Positions 16,241-26,800 of a stretch of DNA of 37,237 nt are shown here, one piece after another (position 1 is the stretch's first letter; every line of letters starts with the position of its first letter). Source of the DNA: Roseofilum halophilum BLCC-M91 (GTDB taxonomy: Bacteria > Cyanobacteriota > Cyanobacteriia > Cyanobacteriales > Desertifilaceae). Below the pieces are notes generated by a model, which was given only the letters and a program-made list of their open reading frames with translations, did no database searches and was not told the DNA's origin. The stretch is from the NCBI RefSeq assembly GCF_030068445.1, contig NZ_JAQPOK010000064.1:1-37237 (forward strand), given 5' to 3'. The translations under genes were made by a program, and so were the position numbers.

Positions 16241-16948
16241 ATGACCACAACCGATCCAGTAAAACTCATGAAACAAGAAGTGGGTAAAGCAGCAGCATCC
16301 AAGGTAAAATCAGGGATGATTGTTGGCTTAGGAACCGGCTCAACTACTGCTTATGCTATTGAATATATCGGCGATCGCCTCAAATCGGGCGAAATTGAAA
16401 ATATCGTTGGTATTCCCACCTCCTTTCAAGCGGAAGTTCTGGCTAGACAATATGGTATCCCCTTAACTACCCTAGACGTGATTGACCATATGGATTTGGC
16501 CATTGATGGTGCTGATGAGGTCGATCCTAACAAAAACTTGATTAAAGGCGGAGGAGCCGCCCATACTCGCGAAAAAATTGTCGATAGTTTGGCCGACCAG
16601 TTTATTGTAGTGGTAGACTCCGGTAAGCTGGTCGATCGCCTGGGATCTACGTTTCTCCTACCGGTTGAAGCGATGCCCATGGCTATAACCACGGTGATGA
16701 AAGCCTTGGAAAAACTGGGCGGTAAACCCCAACTGCGGATGGGAGTCAAAAAAGCAGGGCCGGTCATTACTGACCAAGGCAATATGGTTATTGATGTCAA
16801 GTTTGACTCTATTGATAACCCGGCTGACCTGGAAAAAACGATTAATAATATCCCTGGAGTCCTGGAAAATGGGCTGTTTGTTGGTGTGGCTGACCTAATC
16901 CTAGTTGGAGAGGTCAAAGACGGCCAACCGTCAGTTCGGGAATTTTAA
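16241..16948 (+). CDS. rpiA: Ribose-5-phosphate isomerase A
   Basis: This 235-residue cytosolic enzyme interconverts ribose 5-phosphate and ribulose 5-phosphate, feeding the Calvin-Benson and pentose phosphate pathways. Motifs seen are [13 protein letters not shown] near the N-terminus (phosphate binding), [10 protein letters not shown] (active-site aspartates), [11 protein letters not shown] (catalytic region with the expected acid and Lys/Arg contacts) and the C-terminal [11 protein letters not shown]. Length is normal. The 270-nt spacer upstream, divergent from the hybrid kinase, contains GAAGCAGG (16053-16060) and its complement CCTGCTTC (16103-16110) around a HIP1 site. It has no recognisable gene. 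Confidence 0.97.
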   Translation: MTTTDPVKLMKQEVGKAAASKVKSGMIVGLGTGSTTAYAIEYIGDRLKSGEIENIVGIPTSFQAEVLARQYGIPLTTLDVIDHMDLAIDGADEVDPNKNLIKGGGAAHTREKIVDSLADQFIVVVDSGKLVDRLGSTFLLPVEAMPMAITTVMKALEKLGGKPQLRMGVKKAGPVITDQGNMVIDVKFDSIDNPADLEKTINNIPGVLENGLFVGVADLILVGEVKDGQPSVREF

Positions 16949-16949
16949 G

Positions 16950-17028
16950 AGCGCTACGCGCTGGTGATGGGTAATGGGTAATGGGTAATGGGTCATCGGT
17001 CATCCTCCCCATCCCCCCATCTCCCTAA
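16950..17028. repeat. Small hairpin plus heptad-like tandem repeat between rpiA and mgtE
   Basis: AGCGC-TAC-GCGCT (16950-16962) forms a short hairpin right after the rpiA stop. It is followed by three GGGTAAT units, degenerate GGGTCATC units and CCCCATC units that run into the convergent mgtE stop. The same unit types appear near 440-533. Confidence 0.65.
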
Positions 17029-18419
17029 GTCCTCAACTCTAAGATCAACCGGGCAATATTGAAATAAATCAGCACCCCTAAAACATCCACCGCAGTAGTA
17101 ATAAAGGGGGCAGACATGAGAGCCGGATCGAGGCCCAAGGAGCGAAACAAAAAGGGTAATCCGGAACCAGCAACAGAGGCTAAAATCGAAATGCCTAACA
17201 GGGATATGCCCACGGCGATCGCAACGGCCAGGTTAACCTTGAGCAAAAAGAGTGCCCCTAGGGTAGCTAGAATGCCCAAAGTTGCCCCCAACATGGAGCC
17301 AGCAATCGCCTCCCGGAATACCACTTGAGGCACGCCTAGAGAGCGAAATTCGTCCGTATTCAGCCCGCGAATGACCACCGTTGAGGACTGCGATCCCACA
17401 TTTCCCCCGGTTCCGGTGAGCAAGGGAATAAAGGCCGACAGGACAGCATATTTAATAATTAATTCTTCCTGCGATTGAATAATAAACCCAGTTACTGCAT
17501 TGGTTCCGAGTAAAATCAACAGCCACATCACCCGTCGTTGGGCGACCCTCCATAAACTCATCTGAAAATAATTATCGCCATCGGACTGAACCCCCCCAAA
17601 GGCATAAATATCTTCGGTGGCTTCTTGTTCGAGAATGTCAATCACATCATCAACGGTAATGATCCCCACTAAGCGTTCTTCTCGGTCTACTACTGGAACG
17701 GCCAAAAAATCATAGCGCTGGATCAGTCGAGCGACTTCTTCTTGATCGGTATTGGTGTGAACAAATACGGTTTCGCGAGTCATGACCTCACCAATTTTGC
17801 GATCGGGTTGGGCGATGATGAGATCCCGTAGAGATACAATTCCGGTTAGGCGACGGGCGCTATCGGTGACATAGAGATAAAAGACCGTTTCACTGACATG
17901 GGATAAATTGCGAATGCGTTCAATACTCTCGCTAACCGTATAGTTCTCCTTCAAGGCCAGATATTCTGGGGTCATGATCCGACCCGCACTATCCGGTTCA
18001 TATCCCAGAAGTAAGTTCGTCGTCGCCCGTTCTGAGGGACTCATATGGTCGAGTACCCGTCTGACAATTTTGGCGGGGAGTTCGTCAAAGAGCCTCGCTC
18101 GGTCATCGGGAGACATTTTATCGACGATATCGATCACTTCTTGGCGCTGAAATTTTTCTAGCAGGGACTGTTGTACAGAAGAGTCGAGGTTTTCGTAGAC
18201 ATCGATCGCCTCAGCTTTGGAGAGTAAACGAAAGGCGATCGCTTGCATCGCCTCTGGTAACCCTTCAATGGCTTCGGCAATATCCGCCGGTTGTACGGGC
18301 ACCAAAATCGCTTTAGCCCCCTGATAATCTTGGGTTTCCAGGAGGACTTCGAGTTGCTGACGCACCAATTCTCGTAACTCACGACGAGAGGTTAGGGAGG
18401 TGGTTGTTTCTTCAGTCAC
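17025..18419 (-). CDS. mgtE: Magnesium transporter MgtE
   Basis: This 464-residue inner-membrane Mg2+ channel has all parts of the family. The N-terminal helical domain (about 15-135) has the MgtE_N repeats LPxxxA and the motif LDHMSPSERA. A pair of CBS domains follows (about 145-265; EVMTRETVFV, VPVVDREERLVGIITVDDVIDIL), then five membrane helices from about residue 285. The pore segment includes PLLTGTGGNVGSQSSTVVIRGL-type residues that are conserved in MgtE. The start is a GTG at 18419, supported by AGGAGG 7 nt upstream. No Mg2+ riboswitch is evident in the 94-nt spacer before it. Confidence 0.96.
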   Translation of the reverse strand: MTEETTTSLTSRRELRELVRQQLEVLLETQDYQGAKAILVPVQPADIAEAIEGLPEAMQAIAFRLLSKAEAIDVYENLDSSVQQSLLEKFQRQEVIDIVDKMSPDDRARLFDELPAKIVRRVLDHMSPSERATTNLLLGYEPDSAGRIMTPEYLALKENYTVSESIERIRNLSHVSETVFYLYVTDSARRLTGIVSLRDLIIAQPDRKIGEVMTRETVFVHTNTDQEEVARLIQRYDFLAVPVVDREERLVGIITVDDVIDILEQEATEDIYAFGGVQSDGDNYFQMSLWRVAQRRVMWLLILLGTNAVTGFIIQSQEELIIKYAVLSAFIPLLTGTGGNVGSQSSTVVIRGLNTDEFRSLGVPQVVFREAIAGSMLGATLGILATLGALFLLKVNLAVAIAVGISLLGISILASVAGSGLPFLFRSLGLDPALMSAPFITTAVDVLGVLIYFNIARLILELRT

Positions 18420-18513
18420 GGCAGGCCTCCTAAACTGAGTCGATGGCTGGATCTAGTGTAGTGGGTCTTGTCCCGGATTTATAGAGATGGGGGGATTGCC
18501 TATTGCCTATTCC

Positions 18514-20751
18514 TTATTCCTCATCAATGGTCAATTGAATGGGGGGCACGTCCCCTGCAAGAAGATGAACCTCACCAATAATGGCGCTGTGGGTATAGCC
18601 TAAATCTTGCAGGAGTTTTAAGCATTCTTGGGCTTGAGGTTGGGGAATACCCGCGACTAAGCCCCCAGACCATTGAGGATCGAACAAGAGGGGATAAACG
18701 GGATGGGAATTAAAAGTAGAGACATTTTGCACATAGCGATCGCCGACGCTGTTTTGCTCGTGGAATGGACTCCATCCGGTTTGGTGCAAACTTTCTAGGG
18801 CCCCTTCCAAAACCGGCAGACGATCGAGATTGAGGCTCATGCTCACAGAAGTCTTGTCTATCAGGGTGGCCAGATGGGCCAATAAACCCAAATTGCCCAC
18901 TGCTGTGCAAGCGGTGGCTCCAGTTTCCACAAAGGTTAGGGATGCTGGATAATTGGACTGAATCATGGAGGCGATCGCCCCTTCTAACCATCGTCCCCTG
19001 CCTTTATACTGCTCCATGGCCACCCGTATAGCACCTATTCCCAAAGGTTTGGTGAGGATTAACACTTGTCCTGGTTGCAATTTTTGCGGATGTAAGACCT
19101 GTTCGGGATAACCATGGCCTTGACTAGAAAATCCTAGAGATAACCTTGGCCCCAGGGAAGCACGACAGGCGACCAATGGCGTTTGACTGACGGTTAAGGC
19201 TTGTAAAATTCCCGATAGCAGTTGATAGAGGGTTTCTTCCTGTTGCGTGGGTAGACTATGGGGCAATTGTATCCATCCTAAGACGCTATGGGGCGTGGCT
19301 CCCCTAGCGAGGAGGGGATTTAAGCAATGGTGGGTTGCTAACATCCCGAATAAGTAAGGATCGTGCCAACTATCGGTGAGTAAATCCATACTCTCTATGA
19401 GGATGCCAGGGGTGACCGAACAGAGGGCTACCTTGTCCCCAGGGTTGGCCAGATCGATTAAGGAGTCTAACTTGGGATTATCTGTGATAATTCTTTGGAT
19501 GGCTGAAGAGATACGTTCTGGAGGAATGGGAATTGGGGCCAAGGAGGAATCAGTTGACGATCGCCCAAAGTTCTCAAACTGAGTCATAAATCGGCGATCG
19601 ATCCAGTCCTTCCAGCGCCATAGGAGAGGGTTGGGGCCGAGTCCCCATTTGCCCCAAGAGGCGATCGCCTTGCCATCCCCTGTACCAATGAGTCCTAAAA
19701 TCTGCTGTTGCGGGCGATAGGGTTTCGGTGCTTTACCTAAAATTTCCTGTTTTAAGTTCTCGTATAAGGGTTTGCCTTGGCGCACCGCAAACACCCCCGC
19801 CTTGGGCCGGGTATAATTCACCATAGTGGCAATATCCCCAGCCGCAAACACCTGGGGATGGGAAATCGATTGCAGGGAGTCCTTGACTAAAATAAACCCA
19901 TCCTTATCGGTAGCTAAACCAGCCGCCTTTAACCAGGGGGGAGCTGAAGCTTGGGTGACCCAAAATATGCGATCGCAATCTAAAGTTAATCCTGACTCAC
20001 ACTCAATTCCCTGCTCTGAAACCTGGCTCACCCGTTCCCCTAAATGCAATTGAATATCCCGACGATGCATTAACTGAGTCAGACGTTTGCGCACCACTCG
20101 GTTATGGGAGGGCATAATTTCTTGCCCCTGATGAAAGAGATGAATTTCCGGAAACGAAGCCGTATACATTACAAAAGAAGCATCAATATTCCGCATTCCC
20201 CCCGTCGCTTGACGGCAGACAAATAGCCCCTGTTGCATCGTCAGCGCTAACTCTACTCCCCCTGCACCTCCCCCCACAATCCCTAGTTTTAGGGTTTGGG
20301 TCGGATGACGGGCAAAGGTTTCAATCGTCTCTCGCCAACGGTTGAGAAACTCAGAAACCGGTTTAGCGGGTATAGCATAGGTTGCCGCTCCGGGAACCTG
20401 GAGTTGGTTGGGGGTGCTGCCAATATCAATTGAGAGCAGGTCAAACTGGACGGGGGGACGGTGAGCGCAGAGAACCTGATTCCGCTTCAAATCTAAACCA
20501 ATGGCCTGGTCTCGGTAGAGTTGGGCCCGAGCAAATTGACAGAGGTGGTGGAGGTCGATGTGGGTTTGGTCAAAGCTGTAAAATCCAGCAATATGCCCCG
20601 GTAGCATCCCAGAATAGGGAGTGTGTAGGGTATCGGTAATTAGGGTGAGACGCACTCCAGGTATGGGATTGAGGGCAAATTGGCGCAGGGCGATCGCATG
20701 GGCGTGTCCTCCTCCAATCAACACGATTTCTTTGCTCAGGGTCTGGGCCAT
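18514..20751 (-). CDS. Type II NADH dehydrogenase-like protein fused to a degenerate SelD domain
   Basis: This 745-residue protein is the cyanobacterial fusion of an FAD/NAD(P) oxidoreductase (1-about 375; IGGGHAHAIAL and GIVGGGAGGVELAL dinucleotide-binding motifs, FAAGDIATM) with a selenide, water dikinase-like region (about 400-740). The SelD half keeps the AIRS-fold framework (FGMLATHHCLNPLLARGATPHS, TKPLGIG, DPQWSGGL). It lacks the catalytic residues known from the family: the Cys-Gly motif before the domain is absent, GDKVA stands for DDAAV, ACRA for GGHT, and TAVGNLGLLAH for TDVTGFGLLGH. Selenophosphate synthesis is therefore unlikely. The oxidoreductase half looks intact and may oxidise NAD(P)H at the membrane surface. 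Confidence 0.88.
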   Translation of the reverse strand: MAQTLSKEIVLIGGGHAHAIALRQFALNPIPGVRLTLITDTLHTPYSGMLPGHIAGFYSFDQTHIDLHHLCQFARAQLYRDQAIGLDLKRNQVLCAHRPPVQFDLLSIDIGSTPNQLQVPGAATYAIPAKPVSEFLNRWRETIETFARHPTQTLKLGIVGGGAGGVELALTMQQGLFVCRQATGGMRNIDASFVMYTASFPEIHLFHQGQEIMPSHNRVVRKRLTQLMHRRDIQLHLGERVSQVSEQGIECESGLTLDCDRIFWVTQASAPPWLKAAGLATDKDGFILVKDSLQSISHPQVFAAGDIATMVNYTRPKAGVFAVRQGKPLYENLKQEILGKAPKPYRPQQQILGLIGTGDGKAIASWGKWGLGPNPLLWRWKDWIDRRFMTQFENFGRSSTDSSLAPIPIPPERISSAIQRIITDNPKLDSLIDLANPGDKVALCSVTPGILIESMDLLTDSWHDPYLFGMLATHHCLNPLLARGATPHSVLGWIQLPHSLPTQQEETLYQLLSGILQALTVSQTPLVACRASLGPRLSLGFSSQGHGYPEQVLHPQKLQPGQVLILTKPLGIGAIRVAMEQYKGRGRWLEGAIASMIQSNYPASLTFVETGATACTAVGNLGLLAHLATLIDKTSVSMSLNLDRLPVLEGALESLHQTGWSPFHEQNSVGDRYVQNVSTFNSHPVYPLLFDPQWSGGLVAGIPQPQAQECLKLLQDLGYTHSAIIGEVHLLAGDVPPIQLTIDEE

Positions 20752-20782
20752 GGGTTTAGAGCAGGTCTGATAAAACTGAACT

Positions 20783-20941
20783 CTAGTTTATATTAGGTTG
20801 GTAAGATTTCAGCCATGGACTGAGATTGCCATTAGAGTCAGTAATGGCGATCGGATCGAAGTATCGAGCTTTATCCGATGGCGTAATGTTAGCAGGGTAG
20901 AGATCGTATTGAGGATCTAAAATATCTTTGCCGATCGCTAA
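20783..20941 (-). pseudogene. Possible 53-codon coding remnant
   Basis: Between the fused dehydrogenase gene and the SGNH hydrolase, the minus strand has an open frame bounded by TAA (20942-20944) and TAG (20783-20785). It reads like real protein (KDILDPQYDLYPANITPSDK, then RYFDPIAITDSNGNLSPWL) but has no start codon or ribosome-binding site. I do not recognise the family. It may be the 3' end of a deleted gene; chance cannot be excluded. Confidence 0.3.
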
Positions 20942-20994
20942 TTAAAATGCGCTGTTTTTTGTTCATCATTCGGGATGATTGGATTCTACAATTC

Positions 20995-21085
20995 TGGCGA
21001 TCGCCAACCTGAAGCGGATGCAAAAAAGTTGAGTGTTTTGCTCTTGCCTTACCCTGACCAAAGTAATTTTGGCGATCGCCAACCT
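20995..21085. repeat. 16-bp direct repeat built on a HIP1 palindrome
   Basis: TGGCGATCGCCAACCT occurs at 20995-21010 and again at 21070-21085, 75 nt apart, in the 470-nt spacer before the SGNH hydrolase gene. The HIP1 octamer accounts for only 8 of the 16 bases, so the match goes beyond the usual HIP1 background. The remaining 21086-21222 should hold the hydrolase promoter, but no clear hexamers stand out. Confidence 0.6.
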
Positions 21086-21222
21086 CAATAAGATAATCTA
21101 CATTAGAGCGTTACTTTGTAAATTTTCCGTTACAGTGTACAAATATATAAGCAAGTTCGCCAGCATGTTGGTGAATTGCTCCTGATGATACGGCTGTCCA
21201 CCCTAGTTTGAGATTTCTTTGT

Positions 21223-21972
21223 ATGCACTATTGTCCTACTGCATCAGTTTCCCAGGATTCGACTCGTCCCTCTGTCAAGGGTTCTGCTCTGAAAATTATT
21301 GCCTTTGGAGATAGTCTGGTTTATGGGTTTGGGGATGTGGAAGGTGGGGGCTGGGTGGAACGCCTGCGCCGCTCGTGGATGGCTCCAGAGAGTGCCGGTC
21401 ATGTGGTTTATAATTTGGGGGTACGCGGCGATCGCACTCCCCAGGTTGTGCAACGGTTAGAATGCGAGTTTTGCCGCCGAGGAGAGTTGCGCAATCGAGT
21501 CCCCGATCTCTTAATCTTATCGGTGGGATTGAATGATTCAGCTTGTGTTTCTCGCCCCCAAGGCCGCAACTATACGGATTTTGACAAGTTTCAGGCAGAA
21601 TTGAGCTATTTATTGGATCAATCCAAAGAACTCTGTCCCGTACTCTACGTGGGGATGGTTCCGGTGAATGAATCGAAAATGCCCTTTTTAGACTGTTTGT
21701 ACTATAGTCACGAGCAACAGTATCGCTACAAGGAAGCCACGCGCCAAGCTTGCGAACAGCGCCAAATTCCCTATTTAGATTTATTCGATCTGTGGATGCA
21801 ACATTCCCTCAATTGGCAACAGGAGCGCCTCGGCTCGGATGGACTGCATCCAAATGTTTTGGGATATCAAACCATTTTCCAACAAATTTGTGCTTGGGAA
21901 CCCATTCGCAGTCTAGACCAGGGGGGCATCGGGTTTCCAAGTTCTCGGCGATCGCTACAATATTATCACTGA
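21223..21972 (+). CDS. SGNH/GDSL hydrolase
   Basis: The 249-residue protein is a GDSL-type esterase/lipase-like hydrolase. Block I is IIAFGDSLVYGFG with nucleophile Ser31, the oxyanion Gly and Asn lie in YNLGVRGD and SVGLND, and block V is SDGLHPN with the catalytic Asp and His. All four blocks are intact. The first about 25 residues are polar and not a clear signal peptide, so it is probably cytoplasmic. I start at the ATG at 21223; an upstream TTG would add five residues. Natural substrate unknown; esters of sugars, acyl groups or acyl-thioesters are all possible in this family. Confidence 0.88.
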   Translation: MHYCPTASVSQDSTRPSVKGSALKIIAFGDSLVYGFGDVEGGGWVERLRRSWMAPESAGHVVYNLGVRGDRTPQVVQRLECEFCRRGELRNRVPDLLILSVGLNDSACVSRPQGRNYTDFDKFQAELSYLLDQSKELCPVLYVGMVPVNESKMPFLDCLYYSHEQQYRYKEATRQACEQRQIPYLDLFDLWMQHSLNWQQERLGSDGLHPNVLGYQTIFQQICAWEPIRSLDQGGIGFPSSRRSLQYYH

Positions 21973-22067
21973 GACCTACACCTGTAAAATGAGGACAGCT
22001 TCTGTTGCCTGAACAGAGAAAAGATAAAATAGGAGTCTAATTTTTAAGTTATACGTTCTCATTCCCC

Positions 22068-23762
22068 ATGACTCCTCTCGGCTCTGTTGTTCAAGGTTCC
22101 CTGTCTAAAGGATTAGAAGTACGCTTACATCCGGATGTCTCAGTCGAGGAAATGCGGGTGGGCAAATTTCTGGTGATTCAGGGTCGGCGATCGCGCTTTT
22201 TCTGTCTGTTGACTGATGTAACATTAGGAACTGCGAGTCCGCGCATTTTAGCCAATCCCCCCGATCCCAATAATTTCTTTTTGCAAGAAGTCCTAGCTGG
22301 GAGTAGTACCTACGGAACCCTGGAAGTCACTCCCATGCTGATGATTACCCCGGAAGAACAGAAGCAAGCATCGCTTCCGGCTGTTGAATCGAAATTAGCC
22401 TCATTTTCTGCCCAAACTTCCGTTGAGTTTACCCTCAAACCGGTGAAAACCATTCCCAGCCACTTTAGCCAAGTATATGAAGCCCAAGAGCTGGATTTTC
22501 GTACCGTTTTTGGTTGGGAAGATGACCCCCATCGCCATAATTTTTCCATTGGTCAACCTGTGGATATGGAGGTTCCCATTTGCATTGATTTAGACCGATT
22601 TGTAGAACGCAGTAACGGAATTTTTGGTAAATCGGGAACGGGTAAATCATTTTTAGCTCGCCTCTTGCTCTCTGGAATTATTAAACAGCGAGTAGGCGTG
22701 AATTTAATCTTTGATATGCATTCTGAATATGGTTGGGAAGCGGTTTGTGAAGGCAAAACCGTTAACACCGCTAAAGGATTAAGACAACTGTTTCCCTCCC
22801 AAGTGCAAGTGTATACCCTCGATCCAGAATCGGCTAAACGCCGAGGCATTCGGGATGCCCAAGAACTATATTTAAGTTTCGAGCAAATCGAAGTCGAAGA
22901 TCTGGCCTTAGTGCAACAGGAACTCAATCTATCAGAAGCGAGTTTAGATAGTGCCCTATTGTTGAAAAATCAATTGGGCAAAAATTGGATCTTAGAACTG
23001 TTGAATATGAGTAACGAACAGATCCAGGATTTTTGTCTCGATAATAATGGTAGCAAATCCTCGGTTACAGCGCTGCAACGAAAACTCAACCGCCTGACAC
23101 AACTGAAATATTTAAGGGGAGTGACGCGCCAAAATCCTTTTGGGCAAATTCTAGAGACGTTAGCTGCGGGTAAGCATGTGGTGATTGAGTTTGGTTCTCA
23201 AGCGAATCTTCTCTCTTATATGTTAGCCACCAATATGATTACTCGCCGAATTCACCAATCCTATGTGAAGAAAGCCGAACATTTTTTACAGACGAAAAAA
23301 TCGAGCGATCGCCCCCTTCCCCTGGTGATTACCATAGAAGAAGCTCACCGGTTTCTCGATCCGAGCATCAGTAGCCAAACCATTTTTGGCACGATCGCCA
23401 GAGAAATGCGGAAATATTTTGTGACGCTCTTAGTGGTCGATCAGCGTCCCTCTGGGATAGACAAAGAAGTGATGTCCCAAATGGGAACCCGCGTGACCGC
23501 CTTACTGAATGATGATAAAGATATTGAAGCCATTTTTACCGGGGTTTCTGGGGCCGGAAACTTGCGATCGGTTCTCTCAAAACTTGATTCTAAACAACAG
23601 GCTTTAATTCTAGGTCATGCCGTTCCCATGCCGGTGGTCGTGCAAACTCGTCCCTACGATCAAAAATTCTATACCGAAGTCGGTGAAACTGCTTGGGAAG
23701 AGATCCCCGATGAAGATATTTTTGCCGCAGAAGAAGCAGCCATGAGTGACTTAGGGTTTTGA
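22068..23762 (+). CDS. HerA-type ATPase (DUF87 family)
   Basis: The 564-residue protein is a HerA/FtsK-superfamily ATPase. An N-terminal beta-barrel (HAS-barrel-like, about 1-120; VVQGSLSKGLEVRL, VGKFLVIQGR) precedes the RecA-like core. The core has Walker A GKSGTGKSF (about residue 190), Walker B PLVITIEEAHRF (about 422) and a downstream arginine-finger region (DQRPSGIDKEV). HerA proteins are hexameric DNA translocases, with NurA in archaeal end-resection and with Sir2 or nucleases in some bacterial defence systems. No nurA, Sir2 or nuclease gene is adjacent here, so it is a stand-alone cyanobacterial form. A multi-PAS kinase gene follows 41 nt downstream on the same strand. Confidence 0.9.
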   Translation: MTPLGSVVQGSLSKGLEVRLHPDVSVEEMRVGKFLVIQGRRSRFFCLLTDVTLGTASPRILANPPDPNNFFLQEVLAGSSTYGTLEVTPMLMITPEEQKQASLPAVESKLASFSAQTSVEFTLKPVKTIPSHFSQVYEAQELDFRTVFGWEDDPHRHNFSIGQPVDMEVPICIDLDRFVERSNGIFGKSGTGKSFLARLLLSGIIKQRVGVNLIFDMHSEYGWEAVCEGKTVNTAKGLRQLFPSQVQVYTLDPESAKRRGIRDAQELYLSFEQIEVEDLALVQQELNLSEASLDSALLLKNQLGKNWILELLNMSNEQIQDFCLDNNGSKSSVTALQRKLNRLTQLKYLRGVTRQNPFGQILETLAAGKHVVIEFGSQANLLSYMLATNMITRRIHQSYVKKAEHFLQTKKSSDRPLPLVITIEEAHRFLDPSISSQTIFGTIAREMRKYFVTLLVVDQRPSGIDKEVMSQMGTRVTALLNDDKDIEAIFTGVSGAGNLRSVLSKLDSKQQALILGHAVPMPVVVQTRPYDQKFYTEVGETAWEEIPDEDIFAAEEAAMSDLGF

Positions 23763-23803
23763 ACTCTATCCCCAATCTTTTCGGTTTTATAGCACAATAG
23801 AAA

Positions 23804-26800
23804 ATGGGGATCAATGATGGCAAATCAATAATGTCGAGACTGCAACACAGTTGGATAGAAGATTACACCATCCTTCTTGGGGAGTATCTACAGGAGGGAA
23901 CATATCCCCCTAAACTGGAGGAATGGATAGAAGAGGCGATCGCCGCCCAAATTCCCCTATCCACCCTATCTCATTGGCATCATCACAGTCTTTCTCGATT
24001 TCTCCAGCGCGATCTCAACCCCGAAAATTGGCCCCCATTACTTCATAAAGCCGCCAGATTCCAAAGCCATAGCTTAAGCCTTTACAGTCAACAGTGGGGT
24101 TTAACCCCCCCAGATCGTTGGCAAGTGTTAGGCAAAGAAAGCGCCGATATCATCTGTATTGAAGACACGGAAGATCGGATTCTGGATATTAATCCAGCAG
24201 TAGAGAGGATTTTAGGATATACCCCCCAAGAATTAATCGGCCAACTAGGGTTCGATTTTGTTCATCCTGACGATCGCCCCTCCGTCAAGGCCGCTTTTTC
24301 TAAACTGGTGACTGGGCCCTACGCCTCCGAGCGGGTGGAATACCGCTTTCGTCATAAAGATGGCTCTTGGCGCTATCTTCAGTCCACGGGCACAAATTTA
24401 CTTTATCATCCCAGCGTGCAAGGGATCGTGGTCTATAGTCGGGATATTACAGACCAAAAAGAACAAGACATCAAACTTAAAGAGTACATCGAGTTTGAAC
24501 ACTTGATGAGTCGTCTGTGTTCTCAGTTTATGCGCTTAAACGCCCATGAACTCGGTCGGGAGATCGAACCGGCGATCGGCTGTTTGGCTCAACATTATGA
24601 TTGCGATCGCGCCTATCTATTTGAATTGGTGAGCGATCGCCAGATTGCCCAGTTGCGCTATCAATGGCATCATCCTAAAATCAGCCCCTTACCCGTCTTC
24701 TGGCATCAAATTCCTGTGGAATTAATCCCTTGGTGGATGGAGAGCCTGCAAAAACAACAAACTATCGTCATTAACGCCCTACAAGATTTTCCTCCAGAAG
24801 CCAAAGCAGAACAGGCCATCGCCTCGGCGATCCAAACTCAATCTTTATTGCTGATTCCCCTAATCGAAAATGATGATTTCATCGGATATCTAGGATTTGC
24901 CACCATTCGAGCTACTCACACCTGGACTGAAGATCGCATCGCCCAACTGCAATGGGCGAGTGAATTACTCACCCATACCTTAAAGCGACAACGGGCGGAA
25001 TTAACCTTAGAACATCTTCGGGAACAGATGGAACAGCACATTGAGCAGCGTACCCAAGAACTGCAACAGGTGAATCATAAACTTCAGGCAGAAATTAGGG
25101 AACGCTACCAGATTGAAAACGCCCTACGCCAAAGTGAAGTTCGATTTCGCCATATCTTTGAAGATAGTCCCCTAGGAATTGCGATTCTCAATCCTGAGTA
25201 TGGCTTAGAACGGGTTAACCTATCCTTGTGCCGCATGTTAGGCTACTCTCCCCTAGAGTTGGAATCGCTAAATTTAGTCGATTTACTCCATCCGGGCGAT
25301 CGGGAATTAGCCCACAAACTCCTCAGACGGTTAATGAATGGGGAAATTCCTTCCTTTCAGGTTAAACAACGCTGTATTCATCAGACCCAGGACTTTTTGT
25401 GGGTTAAGCTGATTGCCTCTGTCATTTCTACTGCCGATCCCTGGGTACAAGCGTCGGAGCCAACTCCTGCTTATGGGATCGTTATTGTCGAGAATATTAG
25501 TAAGGGCAAGCAAGCAGAGGAAACCCTACAGTTAATTCAATTTACCCTCAATCGGGTAATGGATGCCGTCTTACTCGTCGATGCTCGCGGTCAATTGATC
25601 TATGTCAACGATCGCGCCTGTCAAACCTTGGAATATTCCCGCGACCAATTATTACAGATGAAAATTAGCCAGATCGATCGCTCCTATCACGATCGGAGTT
25701 GGCCCCTCTATTGGCAAGAGGTGAAACAATCGGGATTTATGCGCCTGGATTCCACCTACGAAACTCAATCGGGTCTGGAGATTCCCGTCGAAATTAATCT
25801 CAATTTCTTTCAGTATAAGGGCTTAGAGTATAGCTGTGCGATCGCCCGCGATTTGCGCGATCGCCAAAAAGCAGAAGCGGCTCTACAAAAAAGTCAACAA
25901 CTACTAGCCACATCCCAGAAGGCTGCTGGATTAGGCAGTTGGGAGTTCGATCTGCTCACCCAAGAAATTTTTTGGTCAGATGAAGTCTTCCGCATTTTTG
26001 GTCAAGATCCCAGTTGGGAAAACGCTCCAACCTATGCCCAACATCTTCGACAATATCACCCCGACGATCGGGCCCAATTTCAATCGTTAGTTGAGCAAGC
26101 CATTTCCCAGGGAAAAGAATACGATTTTGAATTACGAATTCTTCACTCTTCCGGTGAAGTCCGCACCGTTTGGGCCCAAGGACAAGTCATGTTTAACGAT
26201 CGGGGAGAGGCGATCAAACTCTTTGGACTCATTCAAGATATTACCGATCGCAAACAGGTAGAACTCGCCCTGAAAGAAAACGAAAGGCGCTACCGAACCT
26301 TAGTGTCTCACATTCCAGGGATTATCTATCGCTGTTTACCCAATCTCGATTGGACAGTTGAATTTATTAACGATGCCATTGAAGACATCCTCGATTATAG
26401 CGCAGAGGAAATGATGTCTCCAATTGCACCCGGTTTAGCAGCATTGCTTCATCCGGAGGATTTACCTTGGGTACGAGAGGAGGTTCAATTAGCTTTAGAG
26501 CAACACTCTCCCTTTGAACTCGAATATCGCATGATTGCCCGTGACGGCAGTATCCGTTGGGTTTACGAGAAAGGTCAAGGAGTCTGGAATGAGCAACAGG
26601 AGGTGGTTTATCTCGATGGTGCAGTTTTTGATGTGAGCGATCGCAAACAAGCGGAAGCCCAACTCAAAGCGTCCTTAGCAGAAAAAGAAGTGCTGCTGCG
26701 GGAAATCCATCACCGAGTTAAAAATAATCTCAATATTATCTATAGTTTACTGGATATGCAATCGAGACAAGTCAGCGATCCCGACCTCAATTCCCTGTTA

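Noticed and set aside
16966-17028. Possible CRISPR array from repeated GGGTAAT units
   Set aside because: Units are 7 nt with no unique spacers; this is a tandem heptad tract, not a CRISPR array.
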